A stretch of 64,000 nucleotides of DNA from Comamonas sp. KCTC 72670 (GCA_014656495.1 BNCN01000009.1:248001-312000), one strand, 5' to 3'; counted from the first letter of the stretch, positions 9,568 through 19,184 are shown. Notes: generated by a model not told the origin, from the sequence alone. Translations and numbers: made by a program.

Positions 9568-10839
9568 TCAGGCAAGGCCTCGCATCATGAACGCCCAGTA
9601 GAAGAAGGGCAGGCCATGCTTCTTCAGCAACCACAGGTCGCCGCGCTCCTTGAAGGTGTCGATGAAGGGGATGGTGGGAGCGGGCTGTCCGTCGTAGTCG
9701 AACTCGGCGAGCAGCAGGCGCCCGTAGCCGGTGGTGAGCGGGCAGGACGCATAGCCGTTGTAGCGCGAGGGCAGGGGCCTGTCTCTCATGCAGGCGAGGA
9801 GGTTCTCCACCAGCACCGGGGCCTGCTTGCGCACGGCGGCGCCCGTGCGGCTGGTGGGCAGGTCGGACGCGTCACCGAGCGCGAAGACGTTCGGATGGTC
9901 CGGGTGCTGGAGCGTGTACTTGTCCGCCTTCACCCAGCCGGTGTTCGGGCCCGTCTGCCACGCCAGGGGGCTGCGCTTGATGAAGTCCGGCGCGCTCTGC
10001 GGCGGGGTGACGTGCAGCATGTCGTAGGCGAGCGTGAGGCGCTCGGGCGGCCCGTCGCGCGTGGACTCGAACGTGGCCTCGCGCTTGTCCCCGTCCACGG
10101 AGACGAGGTTGTGCTGGAAGCGCGGGGTGATGCCGTAGCGGTGCACCACGCCCTCCAGCACGGAGGCGAAGGGCCTCACGCCGAAGATGGCCTTCGCGCC
10201 CGAGCCGAACACGACGCTGGTGCGCTCCAGCACGCCCACGCGGCGGAAGTGGTCCGCGGCCAGGTACATGATTTTCTGCGGCGCCCCGGCGCACTTCACC
10301 GGCGTGGAGGGCTGCGTGAAGAGCGCGGTGCCGCCCTTGAAGCCCTGGATGAGCCGCCACGTCTTCGGGGCGAACTGCACGTCGTAGTTGCTGCTGACGT
10401 GCGGCGTCTTCAAGGCCTCGCGCAGGCCCGTGACTTTGTCCCAGTCGAGCTGGATGCCCGGGGCGACGACGAGGAAGTCGTAGCCCAGGCGCAGGCCGCC
10501 CCGGGTGCGGACCTCGCGGGCCTCCGGGTCCACCTCCGTGGCGGCGTCGCGTACCCACCGCACGCCGCGCGGGATGAGGCGGGACTGGTTGCGCACGGTG
10601 TCCTCGATGCGGGCCTCTCCGGCGCCCACCAGCGTCCACAGCGGCTGGTAGTAGTGGTGCTGCGAGGGCTCGAGCACGGCGACGCCCTTCTGGCCCGCAC
10701 GCGCCAGCCGCGCGGCCACGGCGATGCCCGCGGTGCCTCCGCCGATGATGAGGACCCGGTGGTGCTCGCGCACGGGCATCACCACGGGGCTGGACGGCGT
10801 CACTGAATCCTCGAGGCCGAGGTCCTCGCTCGTCTGCAT
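9568..10839 (-). CDS. sqr: Sulfide:quinone oxidoreductase, SQOR-like
   Basis: A membrane-associated flavoenzyme that oxidises H2S to sulfane sulfur and passes electrons to quinone. The 423-residue protein has an FAD dinucleotide motif IIGGGTAGIA (31-40). Both redox cysteines of the mitochondrial/type II group are in place: VKCAGAPQKIMY (Cys183) and YASCPLTTGYGR (Cys366). The segments EMLHVTPP-like (YDMLHVTPP), GDASDLPTSRTGAAV and the amphipathic C-terminus PFFYWAFMMRGLA also resemble SQOR. GGGAG is 8 bases before the ATG at 10839. It is co-directional with, and probably co-transcribed with, its activator gene. Confidence 0.94.
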   Translation of the reverse strand: MQTSEDLGLEDSVTPSSPVVMPVREHHRVLIIGGGTAGIAVAARLARAGQKGVAVLEPSQHHYYQPLWTLVGAGEARIEDTVRNQSRLIPRGVRWVRDAATEVDPEAREVRTRGGLRLGYDFLVVAPGIQLDWDKVTGLREALKTPHVSSNYDVQFAPKTWRLIQGFKGGTALFTQPSTPVKCAGAPQKIMYLAADHFRRVGVLERTSVVFGSGAKAIFGVRPFASVLEGVVHRYGITPRFQHNLVSVDGDKREATFESTRDGPPERLTLAYDMLHVTPPQSAPDFIKRSPLAWQTGPNTGWVKADKYTLQHPDHPNVFALGDASDLPTSRTGAAVRKQAPVLVENLLACMRDRPLPSRYNGYASCPLTTGYGRLLLAEFDYDGQPAPTIPFIDTFKERGDLWLLKKHGLPFFYWAFMMRGLA

Positions 10840-10882
10840 GTCGCGCGCTCCCACGTGAAACGAGAAACAGAGAGGAAGCCCT

Positions 10883-10898
10883 AGCAGCGCGCGTGCCA
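10883..10898 (-). promoter_or_regulatory. Sigma-54 (-24/-12) promoter of sqr
   Basis: On the minus strand the sequence is TGGCACGCGCGCTGCT: a perfect -24 TGGCAC, 5-base spacer and a -12 CTGC with the invariant GC. The inferred transcription start is about 30 bases upstream of the sqr ATG. Two more GAAAC boxes (10857-10861 and 10864-10868, plus strand) lie between promoter and ATG and could bind the same regulator. Confidence 0.78.
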
Positions 10899-10943
10899 CA
10901 CTTGGCCCCGGGTACGTCCCTCGGGTGGCGCGGTGAACAGGGT

Positions 10944-10969
10944 GTTTCCCTGGCGTTTCAGCGTGTTTC
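10944..10969. promoter_or_regulatory. Upstream activating sequence of sqr: three GAAAC boxes
   Basis: GTTTC occurs on the plus strand at 10944-10948, 10955-10959 and 10965-10969 (GAAAC on the minus strand), spaced 11 and 10 bases. It lies about 86 bases upstream of the inferred sqr start. It matches the array at 8076-8103 in box sequence, number and helical phasing, although its orientation relative to the promoter is reversed. Confidence 0.65.
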
Positions 10970-11007
10970 AGCGGCGCGACACGCGCGCGGTGCTCCGGGC
11001 ATGAAAA

Positions 11008-11033
11008 GGGCCCGGACCGTGAAGTCCGGGCCC
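11008..11033 (-). terminator. Rho-independent terminator of the AsmA gene
   Basis: A perfect 10-bp stem, GGGCCCGGAC/GTCCGGGCCC with a 6-base loop, is followed on the minus strand by TTTTCAT. It lies 22 bases past the AsmA-family stop codon. Confidence 0.85.
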
Positions 11034-11055
11034 CTCACGCGCCACACGCGCGCGG

Positions 11056-13758
11056 CTACTTCCCGAGGAGCCCGCGCAGGCGCTTCTTCGCCTCGTCCTC
11101 GGCGCGCTTCTTGGCCTCGGCCTCCAGGCGCGCCTTCTCCTCGGCGGCCTTGGCCTCCAGCTCCTTGCGCTTGGCCTCGGCCTCGGCGCGAACCTTGTCC
11201 TCGCCGCCTTCGATGAGGCCCTGCACCTGCTTGCCGCGCTCACCGCCAATCAGGTTGCCCGCCAGCGACGAGGCCGCCAGCTTCGCGATGAGCGTCACCG
11301 CGGGCTTCACGTCCAGGCTGGTGACGTCCGGCTTCCACGCCGGGCCGGTCAACTTCAGGCCCACGGGGATGTCGGACGGAGGCGTCACCTTGCCCAGCGT
11401 GAGCGTCTTCACGGTGGAGGGCGTCAGCGCCACGGAGCCCGTCAAATCCAGCGTGCCGTCCAGCCGGATGCCGCCGTCGAAGCTCATCGCCGCCTCCGGC
11501 CGCGTCCACGTCAGCGGCTTGGAGAGCTGCGCCACGCCGTTCTTGATTTGCACGCTGAAGGGCAGGTCACCGCCCAGCTTCGTCACCTGCTCGTTCTTGA
11601 GGCCCTTGGCCGCGAAGGGCAGCGCCTTCGCGAGCGGCTCGGACACCGCCGAAATCAGGTCCTTGCCGAGCAGCTCGCCATCCAGCAGGTCCCCGCTGAT
11701 GCCGCCCAGCAGCGTCTTCTGGAGTTGGTCCGGCGTGTAGCCCACGCCCTTCACGTCCACGTTGCCGTTGAACTTGCCCGTCACCGCCTTCTTCGGCGAG
11801 ACCTGCGTCAGGGCCTGCTCCACCGCGAGGTTCTCCACCTTCACCTTCGCCTCGAAGGGACGCTGCTCGGGCAGGGGGCCCAGGCGCAGGGTGGTGCCGT
11901 CGGCGACAATCCTGCCGCCGAAGACGCCCGTGGAGAACTTCTCCACCGTGATGAGGTCGTCGGTCATCTTCACCACGCCGGCCACGTTCGTCATGTCCAT
12001 GGCCATGTAGCGCAGCGTGCCCACCGTGAAGCGGATGTCACCCCGGTAGCCGTTGAAGCGCGTGGGGTCCTCCGAGGGCGGCGCCTCCGGCGGCGGGCCT
12101 CCGCGCGCCTGGACCTCCTCCTCGCTCATCAGCAGCGCGTCCGCGTCCAGCCTCGCGCTCTTGAGGTCCGCGGTGAAGGTGGTGGTCTGCTTCTTCCCCT
12201 GGCCCGCGAGCGCGAACGAGGCGCTGCCCGTCATCGTGTCCGCGAGCACGTTCGCGGTCATCTTCGGGATGTCCACCTTCATGCCGGAGCCCTTGCCGGG
12301 CGCGTAGGTGCCCGCGGCGCTCAGGTCCATCCGCTGCCCCGGGGCCTTGTCCACCAGCAGGCCGGGCCGAAGGTCGATGCCGCCCAGGTCCGCCTTGGCA
12401 TCGAAGCGCAGCGCGCCGCCCGAGGCCGCCGCGCCGGAGACGCGCGCGGAGAGCTTCATCACGCCGCCCGCGTCCTTCGTGAGCTGGGCGGGCACGCGCA
12501 GCCGCACCGGCGTCAGGTCCACGTTGACGTCGAGCGCCTGCGAGTCCTGCGTGCCGCTGCCGCGCACGTCCAGGCCCATGGGGCCGGCAATCATCCCGTT
12601 GAGCTGCTTGCGCAGCGGCGGGTAGTACTCGGCGAGCACGGCCGGGTCCAGGTTGCGGCCCGTCAGCTCGAAGCCCTCCACCGCGGGCGTGTCCGTGAGC
12701 AGGCCCTTCACACTGCCCTTGCCGCTGAGGCTCGCGGGGCCCAGGTCCACCTTCAGCTTGTTGAGCGCCAGGTCACCGGTGGTGATGTCACCCGCGACGT
12801 CGGTGTCCATGACGACGTCCAGCGCCTTGCCACCCTCCGACCCGGTGAAGCTCAGGCCCAGCGCCTTGATGATGCCCACCAGCTTCGTGGGGCCCTTTCC
12901 TCCGGGGACGGCGCCGCCCAGGTCCGCCTGCCAGTCCGCGTCCAGCGTGCCCGCTTGCAGGCCGATGTCCGGCGGCAGGAAGGGGCCCAGCGGGGCGAGG
13001 TCGATTTTCTGCGCCTTCAGCGTCACGCGCTCGGGCGTGGGCACCAGGGTGGGCGGCAGCGGCGCGGCGTGCAGCGACACCTGGAGGTTCTGCGTGTCCG
13101 CGAGCACCGCGGCCGCCAGGTTCACCACCAGCGGCTTGCCGGCGCGCAGGTCCTTCACCTCGATGTCCAGGTCCTTCACGCCCAGCTCGCGGGCCTGCTG
13201 TCCGGCGCCGCGGTCCACGAAGCGGATGGCGCCGTCGGTGAGGGCCGCGCGCTCCACGTGGACGCCGGAGAGGTCCATGGGCTGAGACGCCTCCTCGGGC
13301 GGGGCCTCCTCCTTGGGTTGTTGTTCCTCCAACCGCTGCAGCAGCCGCTGCACGTTGGTGGTGCCGTCGGGGAAGCGGACCAGGTTGACGGTGAGGCCGG
13401 TGACCTCGGCGTTCTTCACCTGGATGTCCTTGCCGCTGGAGGACAGGAGCGGGCCCGCGGCGACGCGCACGTCGATGAGGGCGAGCTGGGCCAGGGGCAG
13501 GTCCTCACCCTCGGCGGGGCCGACGGTGACGTTCTCCACCTGGGCGCCAATGGTGGGGAAGAGCTTGGTGGAGATGTCCCCGATTTCGATGGGGCGGCCC
13601 AGCAGTTGGGAATAGGTGGCGGCCTGGTCTCGGGCCGTCTTGAGCAGGATGGCGTCCAGTCGCCAGAGCGCCACGGCCACGACGATGACGAGGAGCGCGA
13701 AGACGCCCCCGAGCACGTACGGCCAACGGCGCTTCTTCTTCACCACGGTGTCGGACAT
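11056..13758 (-). CDS. AsmA-family envelope protein
   Basis: A 900-residue protein with a cytosolic Lys/Arg-rich start, one N-terminal transmembrane anchor (about 14-32, YVLGGVFALLVIVVAVAL) and a long periplasmic body. The segment after the anchor (SQLLGRPIEIGDISTKLFPTIG) is the usual AsmA opening. The repeated short beta-strand pattern fits the AsmA/bridge-like lipid-transport superfamily, and the AsmA-like C-terminal domain covers about 560-850. The protein ends in a charged coiled coil (KARLEAEAKKRAEDEAKKRL). Relatives are linked to outer-membrane biogenesis and phospholipid traffic. The ATG at 13758 was chosen because upstream sequence of the frame is Arg-rich shadow. The gene is monocistronic with a clear terminator. 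Confidence 0.88.
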   Translation of the reverse strand: MSDTVVKKKRRWPYVLGGVFALLVIVVAVALWRLDAILLKTARDQAATYSQLLGRPIEIGDISTKLFPTIGAQVENVTVGPAEGEDLPLAQLALIDVRVAAGPLLSSSGKDIQVKNAEVTGLTVNLVRFPDGTTNVQRLLQRLEEQQPKEEAPPEEASQPMDLSGVHVERAALTDGAIRFVDRGAGQQARELGVKDLDIEVKDLRAGKPLVVNLAAAVLADTQNLQVSLHAAPLPPTLVPTPERVTLKAQKIDLAPLGPFLPPDIGLQAGTLDADWQADLGGAVPGGKGPTKLVGIIKALGLSFTGSEGGKALDVVMDTDVAGDITTGDLALNKLKVDLGPASLSGKGSVKGLLTDTPAVEGFELTGRNLDPAVLAEYYPPLRKQLNGMIAGPMGLDVRGSGTQDSQALDVNVDLTPVRLRVPAQLTKDAGGVMKLSARVSGAAASGGALRFDAKADLGGIDLRPGLLVDKAPGQRMDLSAAGTYAPGKGSGMKVDIPKMTANVLADTMTGSASFALAGQGKKQTTTFTADLKSARLDADALLMSEEEVQARGGPPPEAPPSEDPTRFNGYRGDIRFTVGTLRYMAMDMTNVAGVVKMTDDLITVEKFSTGVFGGRIVADGTTLRLGPLPEQRPFEAKVKVENLAVEQALTQVSPKKAVTGKFNGNVDVKGVGYTPDQLQKTLLGGISGDLLDGELLGKDLISAVSEPLAKALPFAAKGLKNEQVTKLGGDLPFSVQIKNGVAQLSKPLTWTRPEAAMSFDGGIRLDGTLDLTGSVALTPSTVKTLTLGKVTPPSDIPVGLKLTGPAWKPDVTSLDVKPAVTLIAKLAASSLAGNLIGGERGKQVQGLIEGGEDKVRAEAEAKRKELEAKAAEEKARLEAEAKKRAEDEAKKRLRGLLGK

Positions 13759-13989
13759 CGCTTGAAACCTCCTCCAGCGAGCGGGCCGCAGGCGCCGGCC
13801 TGGTGTGCGTGCCCGGGCGGATAAGCAGACGCTTAGCCCAGCCCTGGCTCGTCCGCACGCCCCAGGCGCGGTGGCCCGCATCGGGACAGCAGCATGTCAG
13901 TTCTGCCCGAGCGGACGCGGGAGGCACGGGGAAATGCACGGAGGCGTACACTTCGGAGGGCGGCTGGCTGCTCCGGGAGCGAAAACAAC
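13759..13989. other. Upstream region of the AsmA gene
   Basis: With the terminator that follows, this forms a gap of about 375 bases between the AsmA-family start and the next stop codon. It should hold the AsmA promoter, but I see no convincing -35/-10 pair and no credible gene. Confidence 0.4.
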
Positions 13990-14018
13990 GGGGGCGCCAG
14001 CCGGCTCCTGGCGCCCCC
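13990..14018 (-). terminator. Rho-independent terminator of the small lipoprotein operon
   Basis: An 11-bp perfect stem, GGGGGCGCCAG/CTGGCGCCCCC with a 7-base loop, is followed on the minus strand by CGTTGTTTTCG. It lies about 118 bases past the stop codon at 14136, so the transcript has a long 3' end. Confidence 0.75.
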
Positions 14019-14135
14019 TGCCACTCGACGATTTCCAGGTGGGCACCGAGCGCCAGGAAGGGAAGGGGGCCACCGCCATCCCGGCCGGCCTCCCATGACG
14101 GGGTGCTTCTGGGGGGAGCAGGCGGGTTCCGGACG

Positions 14136-14555
14136 TCAGTGCTGCACCGCGAGGATTCTCCAGCCCCGCGTGTCGATGGCGTAGAGCGCGCCCATGTCCT
14201 GGGGCACGGCCTGAGTCCCACAGGCGTGCGGGGACAGGACGATGCTGACCAGGATGACGCCTTCTTGATGGGGGGCCGCGTACACGTCGTAGGACTCGCG
14301 CCGGTAGAGGCACTCCCGGCCCGGCTGAGAGGGTGTCGGCGGCTTCTTGTCCCAGGGGTAGAAGTCCTCCATGGCGAGCTGGATGGCGCGCGCCATATCG
14401 CCTGGAATGCTGCGCAACCCCTCTTCGGGAATCCCGGTGGCGGGGAAGGCGAACCGCGCTGCTTCTTCCGGTGATGCGTGGACGGGCCGAGGGGGACGCT
14501 GAAAGAGGGCGCAGGCGGGGAGGGCCAGGAAGAGCAGCGGCAGCCACCGGGTCAT
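14136..14555 (-). CDS. Small lipoprotein of unknown function
   Basis: A 139-residue protein starting MTRWLPLLFLALPACALFQ, a lipoprotein signal with acceptor Cys15. The mature part has two further cysteines (GRECLYRR and PHACGTQ) that could pair. A central RESYDVYAAPHQEGVILVSI segment and the end GALYAIDTRGWRILAVQH suggest a small beta-rich domain. It follows the frameshifted gene at 14568-14949 by 12 bases and is probably in the same transcript. I recognise no family. Confidence 0.75.
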   Translation of the reverse strand: MTRWLPLLFLALPACALFQRPPRPVHASPEEAARFAFPATGIPEEGLRSIPGDMARAIQLAMEDFYPWDKKPPTPSQPGRECLYRRESYDVYAAPHQEGVILVSIVLSPHACGTQAVPQDMGALYAIDTRGWRILAVQH

Positions 14556-14567
14556 GAAGTCTCCTGC

Positions 14568-14949
14568 TCAGTCCTGGGTGTCCACGGGGGTGACGATGCC
14601 CGCGGCCTTGTTGTTCGGCTTGATGAGCCCGATGAGGACCCAACGGTGTCCTCGCCGGGAGTAGACCTTTCGCGGTGGCCCCCGGCAGCTTCATTATGGC
14701 GGGGCAGAGTTGGTCGATGACCGCGTCGGGGTCGCTGGAGGCTTGGACTTCGGGCCAGGGGCCCCGAGCCCAGACGTAGCCCGAGTCGATGCTCATGAAC
14801 CCGTAGAACTCTGTCTCCTGGGCCTGGCGTAGGGTGTTGGAGCAGCTCAGCGACAGGGCGAGCACCGCTCCAATCCAACCCGTGCACCGGTGGCGGCGAA
14901 CAAAGGCACACCCAGCCCCAGGGGGCTGGAGCGGACAATGACTGTTCAT
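14568..14949 (-). pseudogene. Frameshifted small lipoprotein gene
   Basis: From the ATG at 14949 the frame encodes a signal sequence with lipobox (ALSLSCSN) and a mature part ETEFYGFMSIDSGYVWARG continuing to MKLPGATAK. At the run of three T on the plus strand (14668-14670; AAA on the coding strand) the frame is lost. Removing one A gives a sensible ending, KVYSRRGHRWVLIGLIKPNN then a TPVDTQD terminus, stopping at 14568-14570, 12 bases before the next ATG. So this is a single-base insertion (real mutation, programmed shift or sequencing error) in an otherwise well-formed gene of about 127 codons. AGGAGG precedes the ATG by only one base, so the start is uncertain. Function is unknown. Confidence 0.65.
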
Positions 14950-15008
14950 TCCTCCTGTATGTAATGGTCTGTCAGGATGGCTGTCCAGCCACGCGCTTGG
15001 TCTGAGGT

Positions 15009-15038
15009 GAGGGCCCGCGGCTCCGGCCGTGGGCCCTC
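15009..15038 (-). terminator. Hairpin after the ELWxxDGT-repeat gene
   Basis: A 13-bp stem with one G-T pair, GAGGGCCCGCGGC/GCCGTGGGCCCTC around a TCCG loop, lies 31 bases past the stop codon at 15070. No T-run follows on the minus strand. Confidence 0.55.
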
Positions 15039-15069
15039 TCCTCGTGTCGAGCGTAAGGCTCCCGACCGC

Positions 15070-16575
15070 TCAGCGCCCGCCAACCGAGTCACACATCCCC
15101 TGCGGCCGCATGCGCAGGGCGCGCAGCTCGCGGCCGTAGTCGGTGGCGTCGGTCGCGGTGAAGTAGAGGTCCCAGCCCGAGCGCACGAAGTGCTTCGGGT
15201 CGGAGTTCATCATGCCCGGCGCGATGCCCATCAGCTCGAAGGCGCCTTGCTCGCGGGTGTCGCTCACCCAGACCTCCCGGCCGCCCTCATCCGTCTGGGC
15301 GCTGAAGAAGAGGTACTCCTCCACCGCGGTCATCTCCGACGGCGACGAGCTCATCGCGCCCGGCAGGATGTCCGCGTGCAGCTGGGTGCCCTGGGTCGTG
15401 CCGTCGGTGCTCCACAGCTCGCGGCCATGCACGCCGTCATCCGCGACGAAGAAGAGCCGGTTCTTCACCACCGTCAGCTTCTCCGGCTGCGACGGCACCG
15501 GGCCGGGGTAGATGTCCCGCACCCGCATGGTGCCCGACGTCGTGCCGTCGCTGCGCCACAGCTCGAAGTCCATGCCCATGCCGTCCGTGGTCGCCCCCAG
15601 GAACAGCTTGTCCTTGAACGCGGCCAGCCCGGACGGCGTGCCGGTGAACGTGTAGACGAAGCGCGCGAAGCTCGACGTGCCATTGGTGACGTAGAGGCGC
15701 GTCTCCGGCGCGTCGAAGTTCCAGGTGAAGAACAGCTTGTCCCCCACCGCCGTCAGGTTCTTGATGGAGTTGTCCTCCGGCGCGTCCGCCAGCCGCACGA
15801 AGCTGGTGCCGTTGGTGCGGAAGAGCTGGACCCGGCTCAGCGCGGTGCTCGACGAGGAGAAGACATTCACCTGGACGAAGAGCGCGTTCGAGCCCGCCAC
15901 CAGCTCGAAGCGGTTGGTGACCTGGTCCCCCACCGTGCTGAAGTCGCGCAGCAGATAGGTGCCCAGCTCCGTGCCGTCGCTGCGCCACAGCTCGCGGCCG
16001 TTCGTGCCGTTGTTCGCCGTGAAGTACAGGATGCCGTTGAAGGCGGTCAGGTGCTCCGGGTTGGAGCCCATGATGCCCGGCGCGATGTCCCGCACCAGAC
16101 CCGTGCCGCTCGGCGTGCCATCCGTCTTCCAGAGCTCGCGGCCCACCACGTTGTTCGTCGCCGCGAAGAAGGTGGTCGTCCCCACCTGGACGAAGGGGCC
16201 CGCGTCCGAGCCCCGGCCGCCCGAGTGGACGTCCAGCAGCGGCCGCGTGCCCGAGGCGGTGCCCGTGCTCATCCACGGCTCACGGCCCCACACGCCATCC
16301 GTGGCGGAGAAGTGCAGCACCTCGTTGCCGTGGTGGAGGTGGAGGGGGTTGGAGTCACCAGGGCCCGGGATGATGTCCCGCACCAGGCGGGCGTTCATGT
16401 CACACAGGTCCCAGCCGCCCGCGGGCTCCGCCATCCGCGCGCTGTCATCGCCCCGGGCTTCGGCCTCCACGTGCGTCAGGCGGACCGGGTGGGGGGCTTC
16501 GATGCCGCATCCCGTGACGGCGATGCCTGAGACGGCGGACAACAGCAAAGGAAGGCTCTTCGCGCGAAGACGCAT
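15070..16575 (-). CDS. ELWxxDGT-repeat secreted lipoprotein
   Basis: A 501-residue protein with a lipoprotein signal (LLLSAVSGIAVTGCG). The body is built of about ten units of 45-50 residues. Each contains an F-x-A/T-x-x-x-x-GxELWxxDGTxxGT core, for example GRELWKTDGTPSGT, GRELWRSDGTELGT and FELWRSDGTTSGT, followed by a DIxPGxxxSxPxxLT stretch. The first and last units are degenerate (PWMSTGT, VWVSDTREQGA). ELWxxDGT repeats are expected to form a beta-propeller-like surface domain. AAGGAG lies 5 bases before the ATG at 16575, which decides the start. It is probably exposed on the cell surface; no enzymatic domain is seen. Confidence 0.87.
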   Translation of the reverse strand: MRLRAKSLPLLLSAVSGIAVTGCGIEAPHPVRLTHVEAEARGDDSARMAEPAGGWDLCDMNARLVRDIIPGPGDSNPLHLHHGNEVLHFSATDGVWGREPWMSTGTASGTRPLLDVHSGGRGSDAGPFVQVGTTTFFAATNNVVGRELWKTDGTPSGTGLVRDIAPGIMGSNPEHLTAFNGILYFTANNGTNGRELWRSDGTELGTYLLRDFSTVGDQVTNRFELVAGSNALFVQVNVFSSSSTALSRVQLFRTNGTSFVRLADAPEDNSIKNLTAVGDKLFFTWNFDAPETRLYVTNGTSSFARFVYTFTGTPSGLAAFKDKLFLGATTDGMGMDFELWRSDGTTSGTMRVRDIYPGPVPSQPEKLTVVKNRLFFVADDGVHGRELWSTDGTTQGTQLHADILPGAMSSSPSEMTAVEEYLFFSAQTDEGGREVWVSDTREQGAFELMGIAPGMMNSDPKHFVRSGWDLYFTATDATDYGRELRALRMRPQGMCDSVGGR

Positions 16576-16677
16576 ACACACTCCTTGTTGCGGTGGCTGG
16601 GTTGCGGTGGGGTGCCGCGGTCGCGCAATCTGGCTGAGATTTGACGGAACCCAACCCGTCCGCGAGTCGGTCCATGG

Positions 16678-16694
16678 CTGTCATTGCGTGACAG
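16678..16694. promoter_or_regulatory. Inverted repeat in the divergent ELW/DUF885 region
   Basis: CTGTCA-TTGCG-TGACAG sits between the divergent genes starting at 16575 and 16845. It could be an operator, but no regulator gene is adjacent. Confidence 0.3.
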
Positions 16695-16844
16695 TCCTCC
16701 CGAAGCGTGTTTCACCGGACGTCTTGGCGTACGAGGGCGGGGCCGCTCAGCGGACATCCTGGAGGCCCGGTGTTCGCGGCAGAAAGGTCCCGGACGCGCT
16801 TCCCGCTTTTCGAACCGCGCGTTCGTAACGAGACTCGGGCCGCC

Positions 16845-18623
16845 ATGCGCATCCGCTCCGCTCTCGTCCTGTTGTCCTGTGTCTCCGCTTGCGCTTCACG
16901 CCCGGCACCCGGGCCGGAGTCCTCCCAGGCCATGTCCTCGGCCGCGCCGTCGCAGGCGGACGCCAACTACCTCCTGCTCGCCCGCGAGTACCTGGACTGG
17001 TACGCGGCGGCCAACCCCACCCGGGCGACGCAGCTGGGCTACCACATGCATGACGCCCACCTGCCGGACCTCTCGTCCGATGCGCTGGGCCGCAAGTCGG
17101 AGGCGCTGCGCGGCTGGCTGACGCGCCTGGAGCAGGTGGAGCGCGGCGGGCTGTCGGCCGAGGCCGCCGTGGACGTGCGCGTGCTGGAGAACGCCATCCG
17201 CGCCGAGCTGCTGGTGCTGGAGGAGGAGCGGCCCTGGGAGCGCGACCCGGGCTACTACGTGGGGCTCATCTCCACCGGGCTCGGCAGCCTGGCGTCACGC
17301 GAGTTCGCGCCGCTGCCCGAGCGCCTGCGCGCCATGCACTCCCGGATGAAGCGCATCCCGGGCGTGCTCGACGCGGCCCAGTTCAACCTGGGCGGCGTGC
17401 CGAGGCTGTGGGCCGAGTATGCCATCCGCGACGCGCGCGGCACCGTGGCGTGGCTGCGCACGGACCTGCCCCGGGCCTTGAACGCCCAGGGGTTCGCGAA
17501 GGTGCCGCTGAGCGAGCGCGCCGCCTTCTCCGCCTCGCGCGAGGAGACGGCGCGGCAGTTGGAGGCCTTCGCCGTGTGGCTGGAGCGCGAGCTGCTGCCC
17601 AAGGCGGACGGCGACTTCCGCCTGGGCCGCGAGCGCTTCGAGAAGAAGCTGGCGCTGGAGGAGCACGTGACGCTGAGCGCGGACGCGCTCCGCGACATCA
17701 ACGAGCGCGCCATCCGCGAGTACCAGGCCTGGGTGGCGCGCGAGGCCGCCCGGGTGGACCCCACCAAGACGCCCGCGCAGGTGATGGCGGAGCTGGTGAA
17801 GGACCACCCGAAGGCGGAGGAGCTGGTGGCCTCGGCGCGGGCGCAGCTGGCGGAGCTCCAGCGCTTCGTGCGCGAGCGGAACATCCTCACGCTCCCCTCG
17901 GACCGGCTGCCGGTGGTGCGTGAGACGCCGCCGTATGCGCGCCTGGGCTTCGCGTCCATGGACTCGCCCGGCCCCTTCGAGACGAAGGACACCGAGGCAT
18001 TCTACAACATCACCAACGTGGAGCCCGGCTGGACGCCCGAGCAGAAGGCGCAGCACCTGACGTACTTCAACCGCGCGGGCCTGCTCGGCATCACCGTCCA
18101 CGAGGCGATGCCGGGCCACTTCGTGCAGCTGCTCTACGGGGCGCGCATCCCCACGGACGTGCGCAAGGTCTTCACGCCTGCGTCCCTGGTGGAGGGCTGG
18201 GCGCACTACAGCGAGCAGATGATGGTGGACGAGGGCCTGGGCGACGGCGACCCGGCCGTGCGGCTGGGGCAGCTCCGGCGCGCGCTCCAGCGGCATGCGC
18301 GGTGGTACGCGGCGCTGGCGCTGCACGTGTACGACGAGCCCATTGAAGCGGTGGCGAAGCGCTACGCGGAGATCGCCTACTTCGAGCCCTTCCCCGCGCT
18401 GCGCGAGGTGGAGCGCGGCACGCTCAACCCCACGTACCTGTATTACGCCGTGGGGCGCATGCAGATCTTCAAGCTGCGCGACGACTACCGCCGCCACCTG
18501 GAGTCGCGCGGCCAGAAGTGGGTGCTGAAGGACTTCCACGACCGGCTCCTCCAGCTCGGGCTGCCCGTGTCGCTCGCGCGGGAGGTCCTCCTGCCGGGCG
18601 ACACGGCGCCTTCGCTGGAGTGA
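16845..18623 (+). CDS. DUF885-family metallopeptidase-like lipoprotein
   Basis: A 592-residue protein with a lipoprotein signal ([18 protein letters not shown]). DUF885 proteins are predicted zinc peptidases with a gluzincin-like fold. The family motif [10 protein letters not shown] is present (first His at 419), as are the downstream [11 protein letters not shown] and the conserved end [15 protein letters not shown]. The early [21 protein letters not shown] segment is also typical. The ATG at 16845 starts the signal peptide; the longer frame from 16707 is shadow. It is probably periplasmic or surface-attached. It ends 9 bases before a convergent lipoprotein gene. Confidence 0.88.
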   Translation: MRIRSALVLLSCVSACASRPAPGPESSQAMSSAAPSQADANYLLLAREYLDWYAAANPTRATQLGYHMHDAHLPDLSSDALGRKSEALRGWLTRLEQVERGGLSAEAAVDVRVLENAIRAELLVLEEERPWERDPGYYVGLISTGLGSLASREFAPLPERLRAMHSRMKRIPGVLDAAQFNLGGVPRLWAEYAIRDARGTVAWLRTDLPRALNAQGFAKVPLSERAAFSASREETARQLEAFAVWLERELLPKADGDFRLGRERFEKKLALEEHVTLSADALRDINERAIREYQAWVAREAARVDPTKTPAQVMAELVKDHPKAEELVASARAQLAELQRFVRERNILTLPSDRLPVVRETPPYARLGFASMDSPGPFETKDTEAFYNITNVEPGWTPEQKAQHLTYFNRAGLLGITVHEAMPGHFVQLLYGARIPTDVRKVFTPASLVEGWAHYSEQMMVDEGLGDGDPAVRLGQLRRALQRHARWYAALALHVYDEPIEAVAKRYAEIAYFEPFPALREVERGTLNPTYLYYAVGRMQIFKLRDDYRRHLESRGQKWVLKDFHDRLLQLGLPVSLAREVLLPGDTAPSLE

Positions 18624-18632
18624 GCCGCGCCG

Positions 18633-19073
18633 CTACAGCTCGATGACCCGGGGCGCCTCCTCGGGCTCCGTCTGGGCCCGGCTGGCGAGCCCCTGGATGC
18701 TGAAGCCATGGGGCGCGTACACGGCGCCCGCGGTGTTCGGGTCGAGGTAGAGGCTCACCGGCGCGGTGAGCCCGTCGTACGACACCTCGAACACCTCCAG
18801 CTCGGTGGGGGTGCCGGTGCCGCAGCAGGGGCCCACGCGCTTCCAGGCGATGCGCTCGCCGCGAGGGCCGCGCAGCAGCTCGAGGAAGGCCATCAGGCCC
18901 CGGTCACCCCAGCCGACGCGGATGGGGTCCTGCGGGTGGAAGCCGTACTCCACCACTTCGACCCGAGGCGCCGTGGTCGCCGAAGCCCGGGGCTCCGGAA
19001 CCACCGCCTTGTTGGATGATGCACACGCCGCCAGGAAGAGCACCCCGGCGCAAGCTGCCCACAGTCTCGACAT
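18633..19073 (-). CDS. Small lipoprotein, paralogue of the one at 3351-3758
   Basis: A 146-residue lipoprotein ([14 protein letters not shown], acceptor Cys18). The mature domain has [24 protein letters not shown], a CC pair in [25 protein letters not shown] and APHGFSIQG. These match in order the domain of the lipoprotein at 3351-3758, about 15 kb away. The ATG at 19073 has GGAGG upstream and was preferred over one seven codons earlier. The CC pair may make a disulfide with itself, bind metal or cross-link a partner. No known family is recognised. Confidence 0.78.
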   Translation of the reverse strand: MSRLWAACAGVLFLAACASSNKAVVPEPRASATTAPRVEVVEYGFHPQDPIRVGWGDRGLMAFLELLRGPRGERIAWKRVGPCCGTGTPTELEVFEVSYDGLTAPVSLYLDPNTAGAVYAPHGFSIQGLASRAQTEPEEAPRVIEL

Positions 19074-19184
19074 TCCGCCCCTCCCCACCACCACCGTCCC
19101 GTGGGGAAGATGTGCTCGGGTGGCGCGTCGTGCATGCCGGCCGGTCTGGAGGCGTTCAGCGCCGGACGTTGTCCGGGCCTTCCG

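Noticed and set aside
11548..13824. A 758-codon plus-strand frame opposite the AsmA gene
   Set aside because: His/Arg/Gln/Val-rich antisense shadow; the minus-strand frame has a membrane anchor, AsmA pattern and a terminator.
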